Shown: positions 24,264-34,377, numbered from the stretch's first letter. The stretch: DNA of 64,000 bases from Methylomonas methanica (GCF_001644035.1 NZ_LUUG01000045.1:1-64000), one strand, 5' to 3'. Notes: generated from the letters alone by a model not told the origin. A program made the numbers and translations.

Positions 24264-25418
24264 TCAAACTTCAACTGATGCCTTTTGATTGCCTTTAGAG
24301 AAATCATAAACGCTAAAATCTGTATACCCATTGGCATCGAATGCATAGAATGTATTCCGATCATAATGCGTCAATGGTAAGTCGTGGAAAATTCGGTTGG
24401 GAAGATCAGGATTGGAAGTAAAATGTCTGCCGAAAGCAATCAAGTCAGCAATCTCGTTGTCGATTGCATTTTCTGCGGTTGCAGGTGTAAAACCACCGGC
24501 AGAAATGATAATACCTTCATAGATACCACGTAATTCTTTTGTCGCAATGGCATCTTGGTTTTCGGCTATTGTATCCGCTCCGCTAATGCGAGGTTCAATA
24601 ATATGAAGATACGCCAAGGCATAATTATTCATCCGACTAGCTAGATAACGAAACAAGGCGCGCGGATCGCTGTCTCCCATACCATTAAAGGTACTACTTG
24701 GTGAAATACGCACACCAACACGATTTTGCCCCCAAACACTGATGGTTGATTCAAGTATTTCTGTAAGTAAACGTACGCGATTTTCAATAGATCCGCCATA
24801 CTCATCAATCCGGTTGTTGCTTTTATTTTGTAAGAACTGTTCGATGATATGACCTTGACCTGCTTGTATCTCTATACCATCAAAACCTGCATTTTTCGCA
24901 TTTTCTGCAGCGTATCTGAATTGCTCAATAACATTTGGAATTTCATTGGTTTGTAATGCTCGATGTTCTGAAGGAAGCTCAAAGCCGTTCGGAGTCGAAA
25001 CCACGATATTTTTATTCTGTAAAAATTCTTGATTAACAGAGGCGGTTATAGGGAGTTTTCCTTCGGTCAAAAGTGCATTTGTAGCACGACCTGCATGAGA
25101 TAATTGCACAAATATCACGCCTTTTTTTTCATGAACCACGTCAGTGATTCGTTTCCACCCTAGTACTTGTTCATCCGTATATAAACCTGGAGCTGTGTGA
25201 TACGCACGTGCCTCAGCAGATACGGCCGTGGCTTCTGCGATAATCAAGCCACCTTCGGTAGCACGCTGACTATAGTGTTCTAACATCATATTGCTCGGTA
25301 TAGCGTTAGGCCAATTTGCACGTAATCGGCTAATTGGTGGCATAACAATACGGTGATTAAGAGTGATATCGCCAACTTTTAGTGGGCTAAATAGTTTTTT
25401 CGAAGATTGAATGCTCAT
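24264..25418 (-). CDS. Old Yellow Enzyme-family protein with altered active site
   Basis: 384-residue FMN TIM barrel of the NADH:flavin oxidoreductase/Old Yellow Enzyme family: LFSPLKVGDITLNHRIVMPP at the N-terminus, RATEGGLIIAEAT, FVQLSHAGRA, then NKSNNRIDEYGGSIENR and VRLLTEI, ending GRHFTSNPDLPNRI. The substrate-binding pair, normally His and Asn/His in EIHxANGYL, is Gln185 and Gln188 here (EIQAGQGH), and the following Tyr is His190. Such changes should weaken ene-reductase activity on carbonyls; another role is possible. Start has no strong ribosome site (AGAGTAATTATT). 202 bp separate it from the upstream PEP mutase-like gene. Confidence 0.88.
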   Translation of the reverse strand: MSIQSSKKLFSPLKVGDITLNHRIVMPPISRLRANWPNAIPSNMMLEHYSQRATEGGLIIAEATAVSAEARAYHTAPGLYTDEQVLGWKRITDVVHEKKGVIFVQLSHAGRATNALLTEGKLPITASVNQEFLQNKNIVVSTPNGFELPSEHRALQTNEIPNVIEQFRYAAENAKNAGFDGIEIQAGQGHIIEQFLQNKSNNRIDEYGGSIENRVRLLTEILESTISVWGQNRVGVRISPSSTFNGMGDSDPRALFRYLASRMNNYALAYLHIIEPRISGADTIAENQDAIATKELRGIYEGIIISAGGFTPATAENAIDNEIADLIAFGRHFTSNPDLPNRIFHDLPLTHYDRNTFYAFDANGYTDFSVYDFSKGNQKASVEV

Positions 25419-25620
25419 AATAATTACTCTGATTTTTTATTTTGAGATAGTCTGTCTAACTTCAAATAAAAGCACTAATAACTAAAGTTAGTTATATTTT
25501 TATTCATTTGTTTTTTAAAGTTATTCACATAGAATCCGTCTCAGAATCACATTTTTCAATAATTGTAAATAGTATTAAATCGAATACTGAATATTTTCAT
25601 TTATCGGCTTGCACCATATT

Positions 25621-26496
25621 TTATGGTTGCCCCCATAAACCGGTAGAAAGCCTTATTTTTTTGGCAATAATTTCGTGACCGTAATTCATCGATGTGGATG
25701 AAGTTTTACCGATTGCTTGATTGATATTTCCCTCTTCCAGCAGATCGAGGCCCGCTTGGTAAGCACTCCAAATAGCACGGGCATAAAGCCGTGAGCCTAG
25801 GCTCAATCGTTTCACTCCTATTTTTTGTAACTCCGCCCATGGCACGATACCTTGCATTGTTCCGATCAGCAGATTGACGGGTTTGGGGGCCACTGCTTTC
25901 ACGATCGCGCGCACGGCGTCAATATCGGAAGGATACGGTGCAAAAAGCACATCCGCTCCGACTTCGGCAAAGGCAGTCAGTCGTCGAATTGTGTCATCCA
26001 AATCTGGCCGCCCCTGAATATAATTGTCAGTACGACCAGTAAGCACAATGCGACCTTTGGCGACTTTGGCAGCAGCTTTGATGCGAGCTACTGCTTTATC
26101 GAAATCGTGAATCGGATTTTCCGGATTAGCAGTAGTGTCCTCGATGCCTACCCCAGCGAGACCCGCAGCGATTGCAGCTTTCACGGTAGCTGCAACATCT
26201 TCAGGTTCTGGCCCAAATCCATCTTCCAAATCGCCATTTACCGGTAAACCGGTGACATCCACTATGAGGCGTGCGTGCGCAAGGTGTTCTTCCCGACTGA
26301 CTGCATGCCTTCCATCTATTCGTCCGAGCGTAGTTGCCAAAGCAGCAGAGGATGTTGCAAGCGCTTCAAATCCCGCATCCATCATTATCAGAGCCGATCC
26401 TCCATCCCATACGTTTGGCATAATGAAGCCTTCTGGTCGTTCGTGAAGGGCTTTGAATTGTTCATAGTGTTCTTGTTGTATGACGTTCATATTCAT
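25621..26496 (-). CDS. isocitrate lyase/PEP mutase-family protein
   Basis: 291 residues. Family landmarks: FIMPNVWDGGSALIMMDAGF, LATSSAALA, LPVNGDLEDGFGP (metal-binding D-E region, about residues 86-98), GVGIEDTT, and LTGRTDNYI. Enzymes of this superfamily cleave or rearrange C-C or P-C bonds of oxyacids; this subgroup (LATSSAALA, GDLEDGFGP) is usually uncharacterised. The ATG at 26496 has AGGAG eight bases upstream; a second ATG two codons in is less well placed. Lies between the efflux operon and the OYE gene on the same strand, with 160 bp to the former. Confidence 0.85.
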   Translation of the reverse strand: MNMNVIQQEHYEQFKALHERPEGFIMPNVWDGGSALIMMDAGFEALATSSAALATTLGRIDGRHAVSREEHLAHARLIVDVTGLPVNGDLEDGFGPEPEDVAATVKAAIAAGLAGVGIEDTTANPENPIHDFDKAVARIKAAAKVAKGRIVLTGRTDNYIQGRPDLDDTIRRLTAFAEVGADVLFAPYPSDIDAVRAIVKAVAPKPVNLLIGTMQGIVPWAELQKIGVKRLSLGSRLYARAIWSAYQAGLDLLEEGNINQAIGKTSSTSMNYGHEIIAKKIRLSTGLWGQP

Positions 26497-26656
26497 CTTG
26501 TTCTCCTATTTTTTAAATAACAGATCTGCATAACGTTTACCGCTGATTGATCTAATAACAGTCGTGCTTGCTCTTACCCAAATAGGGTCTGAGAAGCCTT
26601 AACGGTCATAGATTTTCACGGGTTGTTTCCCTTTGTTTTTTTTCGAATTGATGAAA

Positions 26657-28099
26657 CTATGAATCCCACCCACCGCCTAACGCGCGAAATACGCCTACGG
26701 CAGCGCGCGCTATATCCACTTGCTTTGCGCTGAGTTGATCACGAGCTACTAGTAGCAGGCGATCCGCGTCCAATACATCGGTCAACGTAATAGAACCCGC
26801 TTTATAGGATTGCTCGGAGAGGTCGCGGGCTTTCATCAACGCTTGTACTTCGCCCTGTTGTTCATCAATATGAATTCGTGTTTGAGCAAAGACGACTAGC
26901 GAATTTTCTACGTCTTCAGCGGCGCGCAAAATAGCTTGTCGGTACACTGTCAACGCCTCGGCATTAGCCCCTTTTGCCCGCATCACTTCGGCATCAATTT
27001 TGCCAAAGTCGAAAAGACGCCATCGTAGTGTTCCTCTGGCAATAGCCTGAAATGCACCACCTGTAAATAAATTAGCACTCGAAATACTATCGAAGCCTAG
27101 TAGGCCAGACAGCGAGATTTTGGGATAATATTCTGAAATAGCTTGACCGATTCTTTCATTTGAAGCGGCAAGATGTCGTTCAGCCGCAATAACGTCTGGA
27201 CGACGACGCAAAACATCAACAGGACGTTGATCGCCAGGAATAGTCGGAAGAAACACTATTTCAGTAACAGGATGCAACTCTCTCATATATGTGCCAGGCT
27301 GAACACCCATCAAAACATCTAATCTGTTCATCTGTTGCTCAAGGCCAATTCGAAGCAACGGAACAGATGCGCGAGCCTGTTTTAAAAGAGCCTCGGCCTG
27401 CGCAACTTCTCGCCCGGTAGCGCTCCCCGCAGTATGGCGATCATGTACCAAGCTTAAAAGATGCTCATCATCTTTAATTTGCTGCTCTGCGATATTGAGA
27501 CGTACTTGATATCCTCTTATTTGGAAATAAGCATCCGCCGCATCTGCCACGACAAGGATTCGTGCTCCAGCTTGATCTGCCTCTGAAGCTTGGAATTCCG
27601 CTTTTGATGCCGCTTCACCGCGCTGCAAGCCACCAAAAAAATCTATTTCCCAGCTTGCTGCAGGTCCAATCGTAAAATTGGTAAAATCGCGGCTAAAGTT
27701 AGGTGAATTTCTAGCAATTGAGCCAAACAGCCCCTCTTTGCTCAGAGTCTGGCGGGTAACGGAGCCATTAAACTCAATGGTTGGCAGAAGCTTTGCGCTA
27801 CTTCCATCTGAGATAGCTCGCGCCTGAATTACCCTTGCTTTCGTTACATCAAGAAAAAGATTCTGATCCAACACTCGTTGCACTACTTTAAGCAACTCTG
27901 AATCATTAAATCCCATCCACCATCGATCTAAACTAGGTGAGACAGCCATTTCCTTGTCGACAACTTCGACTTTATTGTGAAATGGCACTAATTCGATATT
28001 AGGAGCCACATAATCCGGACCTACTGCGCAACCAGAGAAAGTTGTGCTGAAAAATAAACCAGCAAGTAAAGCTACAAATATTTTGAGCATACTAGTCAT
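26657..28099 (-). CDS. RND outer-membrane channel lipoprotein (OprM/NodT family)
   Basis: 480 residues from the ATG at 28099 (AGGA upstream), overlapping the pump gene stop by 8 bp; the longer frame would run into the pump coding region. Lipoprotein signal MTSMLKIFVALLAGLFFSTT then FSGCAVGPDYV gives a lipobox Cys. The TolC-type double repeat is evident (LLKVVQRVLDQNLFLDVTKA; QARASVPLLRIGLEQQMNRL; RRRPDVIAAERHLAASNERI; LDADRLLLVARDQLS). Forms the outer-membrane exit of the tripartite pump encoded by the two upstream genes. Confidence 0.92.
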   Translation of the reverse strand: MTSMLKIFVALLAGLFFSTTFSGCAVGPDYVAPNIELVPFHNKVEVVDKEMAVSPSLDRWWMGFNDSELLKVVQRVLDQNLFLDVTKARVIQARAISDGSSAKLLPTIEFNGSVTRQTLSKEGLFGSIARNSPNFSRDFTNFTIGPAASWEIDFFGGLQRGEAASKAEFQASEADQAGARILVVADAADAYFQIRGYQVRLNIAEQQIKDDEHLLSLVHDRHTAGSATGREVAQAEALLKQARASVPLLRIGLEQQMNRLDVLMGVQPGTYMRELHPVTEIVFLPTIPGDQRPVDVLRRRPDVIAAERHLAASNERIGQAISEYYPKISLSGLLGFDSISSANLFTGGAFQAIARGTLRWRLFDFGKIDAEVMRAKGANAEALTVYRQAILRAAEDVENSLVVFAQTRIHIDEQQGEVQALMKARDLSEQSYKAGSITLTDVLDADRLLLVARDQLSAKQVDIARAAVGVFRALGGGWDS

Positions 28100-31000
28100 G
28101 ACTAATTTCCTTTTTGCTAAATTTTTGTACAAAGGCGTAAAGCGCTGGTGTGAATAAGAGTCCAAACGCTGTTACTCCGAGCATTCCAAAGAACACTGTG
28201 GTTCCAAGGGATTGGCGCATTTCAGCACCCGCACCTTTGGCTACTACAAGAGGAAATACGCCAAGGATGAAGGCAAATGAGGTCATCAAGATCGGACGCA
28301 GACGTTCTTTTGCCGAAAGCGTTGCCGCATCTTCCGGCGTCCGCCCTTCATGATCTTCATGGTGCTTGGCGAATTCCACTATCAAGATCGCGTTTTTCGC
28401 AGCCAACCCGACCAGTACGATGAAGCCTATTTGCGCAAGAATGTCGATCGGCATACTCCGCATGTCCAGCCCGATAATAGCTGCTAGCAAGCACATAGGT
28501 ACGATCAGCACGACTGCCAACGGTGTACGCCAGCTTTCATACTGCGCAGCCAGAACAAGGAACACGAACAAGGCAGAAGCCGCAAAGATCGCCAGTGTAG
28601 GCACGCCATGCTGCGCTTGTTGATGTGAAAGCTCTGTCCATTCAAACGACATACCTTGCGGAAGCGTTTGTTTAGCCAGTTCTTCCATCCGCTCCATAGC
28701 CGTACCAGAAGCGATTCCTGGCGCAGCAGCGCCCATGATTTCCGCGGCTGGGAACATGTTGTAACGCGGGATGCGATAAGGCATGGATTGCTCTTTGAAA
28801 TCGGTCACAGCGCTCAGCGGCACCATTTCACCGGCAGCATTTCTCACTTTGTATTTGCCAATATCTCCTGGAGTTTTACGGAATTCAGCATCCCCTTGGG
28901 CGAATACGGGATAAGTGCGACCCAAATAATTGAAATCATTCACATATTGCGAACCAAGATATAACTGAATAGTCGAGAACACATCCGTTGGCGTGAGCCC
29001 GACTTTTTCAGCCTTTAAGCGATCGATGTCGGCATAAAGCGACGGCGCACCAGCATTAAATAGCGTGAACACTCCAGCAAAGGTTTTATCTTTATTCGCG
29101 GCAGCAACGAGATCGTTGGTCGCTTTTGCGAGAGCTTGTGGCCCAAGACCTTCACGATCTTGGATCATCATTTTAAAACCACCAGCCGCCCCCAACCCCT
29201 GTACCGCAGGAGGATTGATTACGATCAGATAGGCTTTCTTATAATCCGCGAATTTTTCGCGCATTTTCACCAGCATTTCCGCAGCAGTGGTACCGGGTAT
29301 ATACTCACCGTAAAGTGAGGGAAGTGACGTGAAGATCGTCCCAACATTAGAGGCAATTGTATTTGTCGTCACATCGAATCCAGCTGTGGGCGATGTATGT
29401 TTTATGCCAGGAATGCTCAATGCCATATCATTGACTTCACGTACTACTTCGTCCGTGCGGGACAGGCTGGAACCGGGCGGTAACATAACGATGATCGCCT
29501 CATACCCAATGTCCTGATCCGGAATAAAGCCGGTTGGCATACGCGACATTTGGAAGCCTGTTACGCTGATTAACCCGACATAAACTATAAGAATACTCGC
29601 AGTAACACGCACAAAACGGCTGGTCATATTGCCATAACTGATCGAGAGCCATGCGAATCCACGATTAAAGTGGTCGAAGAGAGGGTTCTTAAAGCGTGCT
29701 ACACCGCGTGGCTTCTCATATAACTCGCCAGTCTTATGCGGTATTAGCAGTATCGCGCAAAGCGCTGGGCTCAGCGTGAGAGATACAAAACTCGAGATTA
29801 TTGTGGAAGCAGAAATTGTGATCGCAAACTGTTTAAAGAAAAGCCCCGGAATTCCGAAGACGAAGGCCAAAGGTACGAAAACTGCGCAGAGTGTAAGAGT
29901 AATAGCAATTAATGCGCCAGACACCTCGTTCATCGTGCGATGCGCGGCTTCTTTAGGTAGCATACCCGTTGCCATATTGCGTTCGACGTTTTCCACCACC
30001 ACAATAGCGTCATCAACCACAATACCTACTGCTAGCACGAGGCCGAAAAGCGAGAGATTATTGATAGAGATTCCAAACATCGAGAGGATAGTGAAGGCAC
30101 CGACCAGAGAAACGGGAATAGCTACCACGGGAATCAGAGTAGCCCGCCAGTTTTGAAGAAAGAGATACACCACGCCGACTACAAGAATAATGGCGATAAA
30201 GATGGTTTCGATTACTTCATGAATCGACTGGCTTACGAAGGTGGTAGGATCGTAAATGTTGATATAATCAACACCGGTCGGGAAGGATTTTTTAAGCTCG
30301 GCCATCTTATCCCAAATGGCGTGCTCTACCTCTACTACGTTAGCGTCAGGTGTCGGGATAACCCACCAAGGTGCGGAAATATGCTTATCAGCATAAGCGA
30401 TTGAACCGTAATCTACAGAACCAATTTCAGCTCGGCCAATATCACGGATGCGAGTGATGCGACCTTGATTATCCGATTTGACGATAATGTCGGCAAACTG
30501 ATCAGGAGAAGTTAACCGTCCGAGAGCTTCTACGTTGATCTGGAAAGCTGCATCGGTCGCCACTGGCGGGGCATTGAGATTACCAGTCGATACCTGTGCG
30601 TTTTGGGCGCGAAGGGCGCTCATAATCTCGCTGGCGCTGATGTTATAGGCTGCAGCTTTGTCTGGATCAATCCAGATACGCATCGCATACTGACGTTCTC
30701 CCAAAGCCCAAAAATCAGCTACACCGGGAATACGCGCGATCTCATCACGAACATGAAGCATGTAATTTGACAGATATTCGGCGCTACGCGACCCATCCGG
30801 TGAATAAACATGTACGCCTAGCAATAGCGATTGGATAGTCTTTTTCACCTGCACGCCTTGCAGCTGCACTTCTTGCGGCAAGCGTGTCAATACGTCCTGC
30901 ACACGATTTCGCGTCAGCAACAGAGCGGTATTGGCGTCAGTGCCAACCTTAAAAATGACAGTAATCGCCAGCCTGCCATCACTAGTTGATTGGCTAGTGA

Positions 31001-31238
31001 TATAGTCCATGCCCTCCACGCCATTGATCGCTTGCTCAAGCGGCGTCGCGACAGTGCGGGCAATGGTATCTGCAGATGCACCAGGAAATGTGGTCGTAAT
31101 TTGAATTGTGGTGGGAACAATACTCGGATACTGTGCGATCGGTAATTTAACCATCGCTGCCAACCCGAAAACGATGATGAAGATATTGATGACTATCGCA
31201 AAACGCGGGCGATCTATGAAGAAATGTGTCAGTTTCAT
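28092..31238 (-). CDS. RND multidrug efflux permease (AcrB/MexF type)
   Basis: 1048 residues, the normal HAE1 length, with twelve spans and two large periplasmic loops. Landmarks: MKLTHFFIDRPRFAIVINIF, the proton-relay span GLVLAVGIVVDDAIVVVENV (Asp-Asp), and PLAVVLIVPMCLLAAIIGL, VLVGLAAKNAILIVEFAK near the C-terminus. It exports hydrophobic drugs or solvents by proton motive force together with the adaptor (5-bp gap) and channel (8-bp overlap). Under likely control of the divergent HxlR. Confidence 0.94.
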   Translation of the reverse strand: MKLTHFFIDRPRFAIVINIFIIVFGLAAMVKLPIAQYPSIVPTTIQITTTFPGASADTIARTVATPLEQAINGVEGMDYITSQSTSDGRLAITVIFKVGTDANTALLLTRNRVQDVLTRLPQEVQLQGVQVKKTIQSLLLGVHVYSPDGSRSAEYLSNYMLHVRDEIARIPGVADFWALGERQYAMRIWIDPDKAAAYNISASEIMSALRAQNAQVSTGNLNAPPVATDAAFQINVEALGRLTSPDQFADIIVKSDNQGRITRIRDIGRAEIGSVDYGSIAYADKHISAPWWVIPTPDANVVEVEHAIWDKMAELKKSFPTGVDYINIYDPTTFVSQSIHEVIETIFIAIILVVGVVYLFLQNWRATLIPVVAIPVSLVGAFTILSMFGISINNLSLFGLVLAVGIVVDDAIVVVENVERNMATGMLPKEAAHRTMNEVSGALIAITLTLCAVFVPLAFVFGIPGLFFKQFAITISASTIISSFVSLTLSPALCAILLIPHKTGELYEKPRGVARFKNPLFDHFNRGFAWLSISYGNMTSRFVRVTASILIVYVGLISVTGFQMSRMPTGFIPDQDIGYEAIIVMLPPGSSLSRTDEVVREVNDMALSIPGIKHTSPTAGFDVTTNTIASNVGTIFTSLPSLYGEYIPGTTAAEMLVKMREKFADYKKAYLIVINPPAVQGLGAAGGFKMMIQDREGLGPQALAKATNDLVAAANKDKTFAGVFTLFNAGAPSLYADIDRLKAEKVGLTPTDVFSTIQLYLGSQYVNDFNYLGRTYPVFAQGDAEFRKTPGDIGKYKVRNAAGEMVPLSAVTDFKEQSMPYRIPRYNMFPAAEIMGAAAPGIASGTAMERMEELAKQTLPQGMSFEWTELSHQQAQHGVPTLAIFAASALFVFLVLAAQYESWRTPLAVVLIVPMCLLAAIIGLDMRSMPIDILAQIGFIVLVGLAAKNAILIVEFAKHHEDHEGRTPEDAATLSAKERLRPILMTSFAFILGVFPLVVAKGAGAEMRQSLGTTVFFGMLGVTAFGLLFTPALYAFVQKFSKKEISHD

Positions 31239-31243
31239 GTTGA

Positions 31244-32506
31244 TTACTCTTTATTTTTTTGATTTACGGATTCGGTTTTCGCGTTCATTGGCTTCACTTT
31301 CGCGCCGGGAGCAGCCGAAGCCATACCTTCGATAATCACCAAGTCACTAGCGCCGATACCCGATTTGATGACGCGCATTCCATCATGTAAGTCACCTACT
31401 TCAACTCGCTTAGGCTTCACCGTTCCATCGTGATCGACGGTCAGTACGATATGGTTGGATTGATCAGGTGTAGCCGCCGCATCCGGCACCAACAAGGTTG
31501 ATTCAGCTGAAGTCAGAGCTAAGCGGACACGAGCGAAGCCGCCTGGAGTGAGTAACAGATCTTTGTTGGGAATTGTGGCTCGAGCACGGATGGTGCCGCT
31601 GGAACGGTCGATGGCGTTATCTACGAAATCCAGTGTTCCTGTGCGATTCAGTTTTGCGTCACCGAGATCCACATAAACTTTGCTAGCCAACTCGCCTTTC
31701 TCGGTCATGCGCTGACGTTGGAAGGTTTGGTAATCGGCTTCGCTCATATCGAAATTTAGGTAAATCGGGTCGAGAGATACGATGGTGGTCAGTAAGGTAG
31801 TTGGCCCGGTACCTGCGCGATTACCTGCAATCAGGTTGCCGACCGATACTTGGTGCGTGCCTATTTTTCCGCTGAAGGGAGCTATGATGCTCGCGTGATC
31901 AAGATCGAACTTTGCATCGCGTACCAGCGCCTTTGCTACGTTTACTAAAGCAGAAGCGGCTTGTTGATCGGCCAAACGTTGCTCTACGTTTTGTGTAGTA
32001 CCGGCATCCGTTTCTTTCAGAACTTTTGCCCGTGTTAATTCTTGATTTGCCAACTGCAGCTTTGCCTGTGCATTTTCCAGTTGAGCCGTCGCTTGACTGT
32101 ATCTGATTTCGTAAGGAGTCTGGTCAATGGTAAAAAGCGGATCGCCCTTTTTTACGAGATCACCGTCTTTAAAATGTATCTTTTCTAATGTACCGCCGAC
32201 CTGGGGACGCAGTTCAACATGCTCAACGGCAGCAAACTGACCAAGGAACTTTAAGTGAGTTTCAAAATTTCCTTTCAAAGGAGAACTAACGATCACGCTC
32301 GGTGGATCCATAACTTGCTCTAAAGTTGTTTCGGTTGCAAAAAGTTCGTGCGCACAATAGCCACCCATCATGACAACGCTAAAAATGACAAAACGATTAA
32401 TTTTTTTTCCGCTTGAGGCCTTTTTAATTAACCGCGAATAGTTCGGTGAGTTAGGCTGAGAAACGTACGGTTCGAAGTTTGAACGTTGAGAAGCTTCGTT
32501 ATTCAT
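31244..32506 (-). CDS. RND periplasmic adaptor (AcrA/MexE type)
   Basis: 420 residues with an unusually long cytoplasmic N-terminus (about 37 residues) before the single membrane span RFVIFSVVMMGGYCAHELF. Lipoyl domain: VELRPQVGGTLEKIHFKDGD and LVKKGDPLFTIDQTPYE; alpha hairpin (SQATAQLENAQAKLQLANQE); second lipoyl half ASIIAPFSGKIGTHQVSVGN; C-terminal VLTVDHDGTVKPKRVEVGDL. No N-terminal lipobox, so anchored by the span. First gene of the efflux operon, 384 bp from the divergent hxlR. Confidence 0.92.
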   Translation of the reverse strand: MNNEASQRSNFEPYVSQPNSPNYSRLIKKASSGKKINRFVIFSVVMMGGYCAHELFATETTLEQVMDPPSVIVSSPLKGNFETHLKFLGQFAAVEHVELRPQVGGTLEKIHFKDGDLVKKGDPLFTIDQTPYEIRYSQATAQLENAQAKLQLANQELTRAKVLKETDAGTTQNVEQRLADQQAASALVNVAKALVRDAKFDLDHASIIAPFSGKIGTHQVSVGNLIAGNRAGTGPTTLLTTIVSLDPIYLNFDMSEADYQTFQRQRMTEKGELASKVYVDLGDAKLNRTGTLDFVDNAIDRSSGTIRARATIPNKDLLLTPGGFARVRLALTSAESTLLVPDAAATPDQSNHIVLTVDHDGTVKPKRVEVGDLHDGMRVIKSGIGASDLVIIEGMASAAPGAKVKPMNAKTESVNQKNKE

Positions 32507-32816
32507 AAAATGCCCTTTTGAATATTGTTTGTTTAAAAGACTCTACGGAGGTAGTTATCGATGATGGCGTCATTGACTTGCTTTGCCTTCAGATCTGTAA
32601 ATTTCGACACTGCAAGCCAGATAAATTCACCTGGCTCGCCTACAAATGCTGCTTTTAAAACATCGCCAGATAAGCTAACGAACATATCTAACAACCCTGA
32701 AATAAAAAATTTTTCTCTTATAATTCATAATCTTTCCTTCTCATTTCGCTTCATTTTTTGAAGCGACTGCAATTAGTGTAGATACTATTGTTTTTGCTGT
32801 CAATATTTTTTTTGTA

Positions 32817-32845
32817 TTGACTATGTGTAATGTAGTTGCTATAGT
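32817..32845 (+). promoter_or_regulatory. promoter of efflux-linked hxlR
   Basis: TTGACT, 17-bp spacer, TATAGT, 45 bp before the hxlR ATG. The TGTAGTTGC in the spacer parallels TGTAGTATGC in the promoter of the paralogue at 20923. The intergenic region 32507-32816 should also hold the divergent efflux promoter. Confidence 0.6.
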
Positions 32846-32890
32846 TTTATTGCCTATTAACGATACGAAGTCATTTATTGAGAGGGGCTT

Positions 32891-33319
32891 ATGAAAGGCA
32901 AAGACAAAAAAACATGTGAAAAGCATCGAGACATGTGCTCAATTTCAAGAGCAATTGACAAAATAGGTGACTCCTGGAGCCTATTAATTTTGCGTGACCT
33001 AGGCCAAGGCCTAACACGCTATGAAGAATTTAGAGAAAATCTGGAAATTTCTCCCGCTACACTGAGCAAACGGCTTTCGATGCTGGTCGAAGAAGGGCTG
33101 GTGGTAAAAAAAATCTACCAAGACAATCCGTTGCGTGCGCAATATGTTCTGACCTCGATGGGTCAGGATTTCATGCCCGTCTTGGCGATGATTATGGTTT
33201 GGGGCAATGAATACGCATCACCTAATGGCACTGATGAGCAATTGGTTGAAAAGACAACTCGCAAAGAGATTTCATCAAACGTTGTGAATGCAGAAAAACG
33301 ATGTGCCGATCACGTTTGA
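32891..33319 (+). CDS. HxlR-family regulator of the RND operon
   Basis: 142 residues, winged helix-turn-helix: CEKHRDMCSISRAIDKIGDS, WSLLILRDLGQGLTRYEEFR, SPATLSKRLSMLVEEGLVVK. GAGAGGGGCTT before the ATG supplies the ribosome site. Divergent from the efflux operon, so probably its local regulator, sensing electrophilic or redox-active compounds in analogy to YodB/QorR types. Shorter by 30 residues than its paralogue at 20997. Confidence 0.9.
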   Translation: MKGKDKKTCEKHRDMCSISRAIDKIGDSWSLLILRDLGQGLTRYEEFRENLEISPATLSKRLSMLVEEGLVVKKIYQDNPLRAQYVLTSMGQDFMPVLAMIMVWGNEYASPNGTDEQLVEKTTRKEISSNVVNAEKRCADHV

Positions 33320-33481
33320 AATACTTGTGCTCGCTAGTGGCCTGCCTCTCCTTGGAATTTCGTATGACAATTTCTAAATACATTAGATCTAATCTAACTA
33401 CCGTGATTGCATCGGCTCAAAACCAAATTTTAATTAGCTATTGCCTCAATCAAATTTCTCACCTGCGAGTAATATGAAGCT

Positions 33482-34366
33482 ATGAACGAGCTATATCCTT
33501 ATAAGTACCCGTTTGATTGGATAGAAACATTGGAGTTCTTGAAAGCTCGGTCAATTAAAGGAGTGGAGTTGGTTACGGACGAATGTTATTTGCGCACTGT
33601 GCGAATCGGCAAGCATTTTGGATGGATCAAGGTATCTCATGTGCCAGAGACGCATTCGCTAAAGATGGAATATTCGCCGTCTTTATTGCCGGCGCAGCCA
33701 GCATTGCAGAATCGTTTACACAAGCTGTTTGATCTTGCGGCAGATCCCGATCTAATCAATGCGCATCTCATAAAACATAAGTTGCTCAAAACCAGCATAG
33801 CAAAACATCCCGGCCTGCGCGTTCTTGGTGCATTTGACGAATTTGAAATGGCGATTCGTACCATACTTAGTCAGCAGATCACTGTGAGAGCCGCCACTGC
33901 CATTTTCTATCGATTTACGAATGCTTTTGGCGAAAATATTATCACGCCATTTCCCGAACTCTCTCGACTAACCGTACAGGCAGAAACGGTCGCCAGGGCA
34001 ACGGTGGACGCTATTGCTGAGCTCGGTATTGTGAGTGCACGCGCCAAATGTATTATTGTGATGGCTCAAGCCTTTGTTTCGGAAGGATTCCTTCTTGAGC
34101 CGAAATTAAAGCCAGAAACAGCAATTGAAAAGCTGGTTAAGCTACCGGGGATCGGGCCGTGGACGGCTCACAATATCGCTATGCGAGGCCTAAACTGGTC
34201 GGATGCCTTTCCGAAGGAAGATATCGCCGTGCGCAATGTTTTGGGCGGCGTGACTGCTCAAGAGGCAGAAGAGTTATCACAGTTATGGCGGCCATATCGC
34301 AGCTATGCGGTGATACATCTTTGGAAAATGTCATCTGAAAATCACACTAACAAATTGAAATGCTAA
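33482..34366 (+). CDS. alkA: AlkA-type DNA-3-methyladenine glycosylase
   Basis: 294 residues. AlkA N-terminal domain (YPYKYPFDWIETLEFLKARS, IKGVELV) followed by the HhH-GPD fold: FEMAIRTILSQQITVRAATA, hairpin LVKLPGIGPWTAHNIAMRGL and the catalytic Asp region DAFPKEDIAVRNVLG (Asp near residue 247). Removes alkylated purines in the cytoplasm. It lacks the Ada-like N-terminal domain that is often fused to AlkA. With Ogt at 35532 it forms a compact alkylation-repair group; methane oxidation by-products could make such repair useful, which is inference. Confidence 0.92.
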   Translation: MNELYPYKYPFDWIETLEFLKARSIKGVELVTDECYLRTVRIGKHFGWIKVSHVPETHSLKMEYSPSLLPAQPALQNRLHKLFDLAADPDLINAHLIKHKLLKTSIAKHPGLRVLGAFDEFEMAIRTILSQQITVRAATAIFYRFTNAFGENIITPFPELSRLTVQAETVARATVDAIAELGIVSARAKCIIVMAQAFVSEGFLLEPKLKPETAIEKLVKLPGIGPWTAHNIAMRGLNWSDAFPKEDIAVRNVLGGVTAQEAEELSQLWRPYRSYAVIHLWKMSSENHTNKLKC

Positions 34367-34377
34367 AAGGGGGACAC

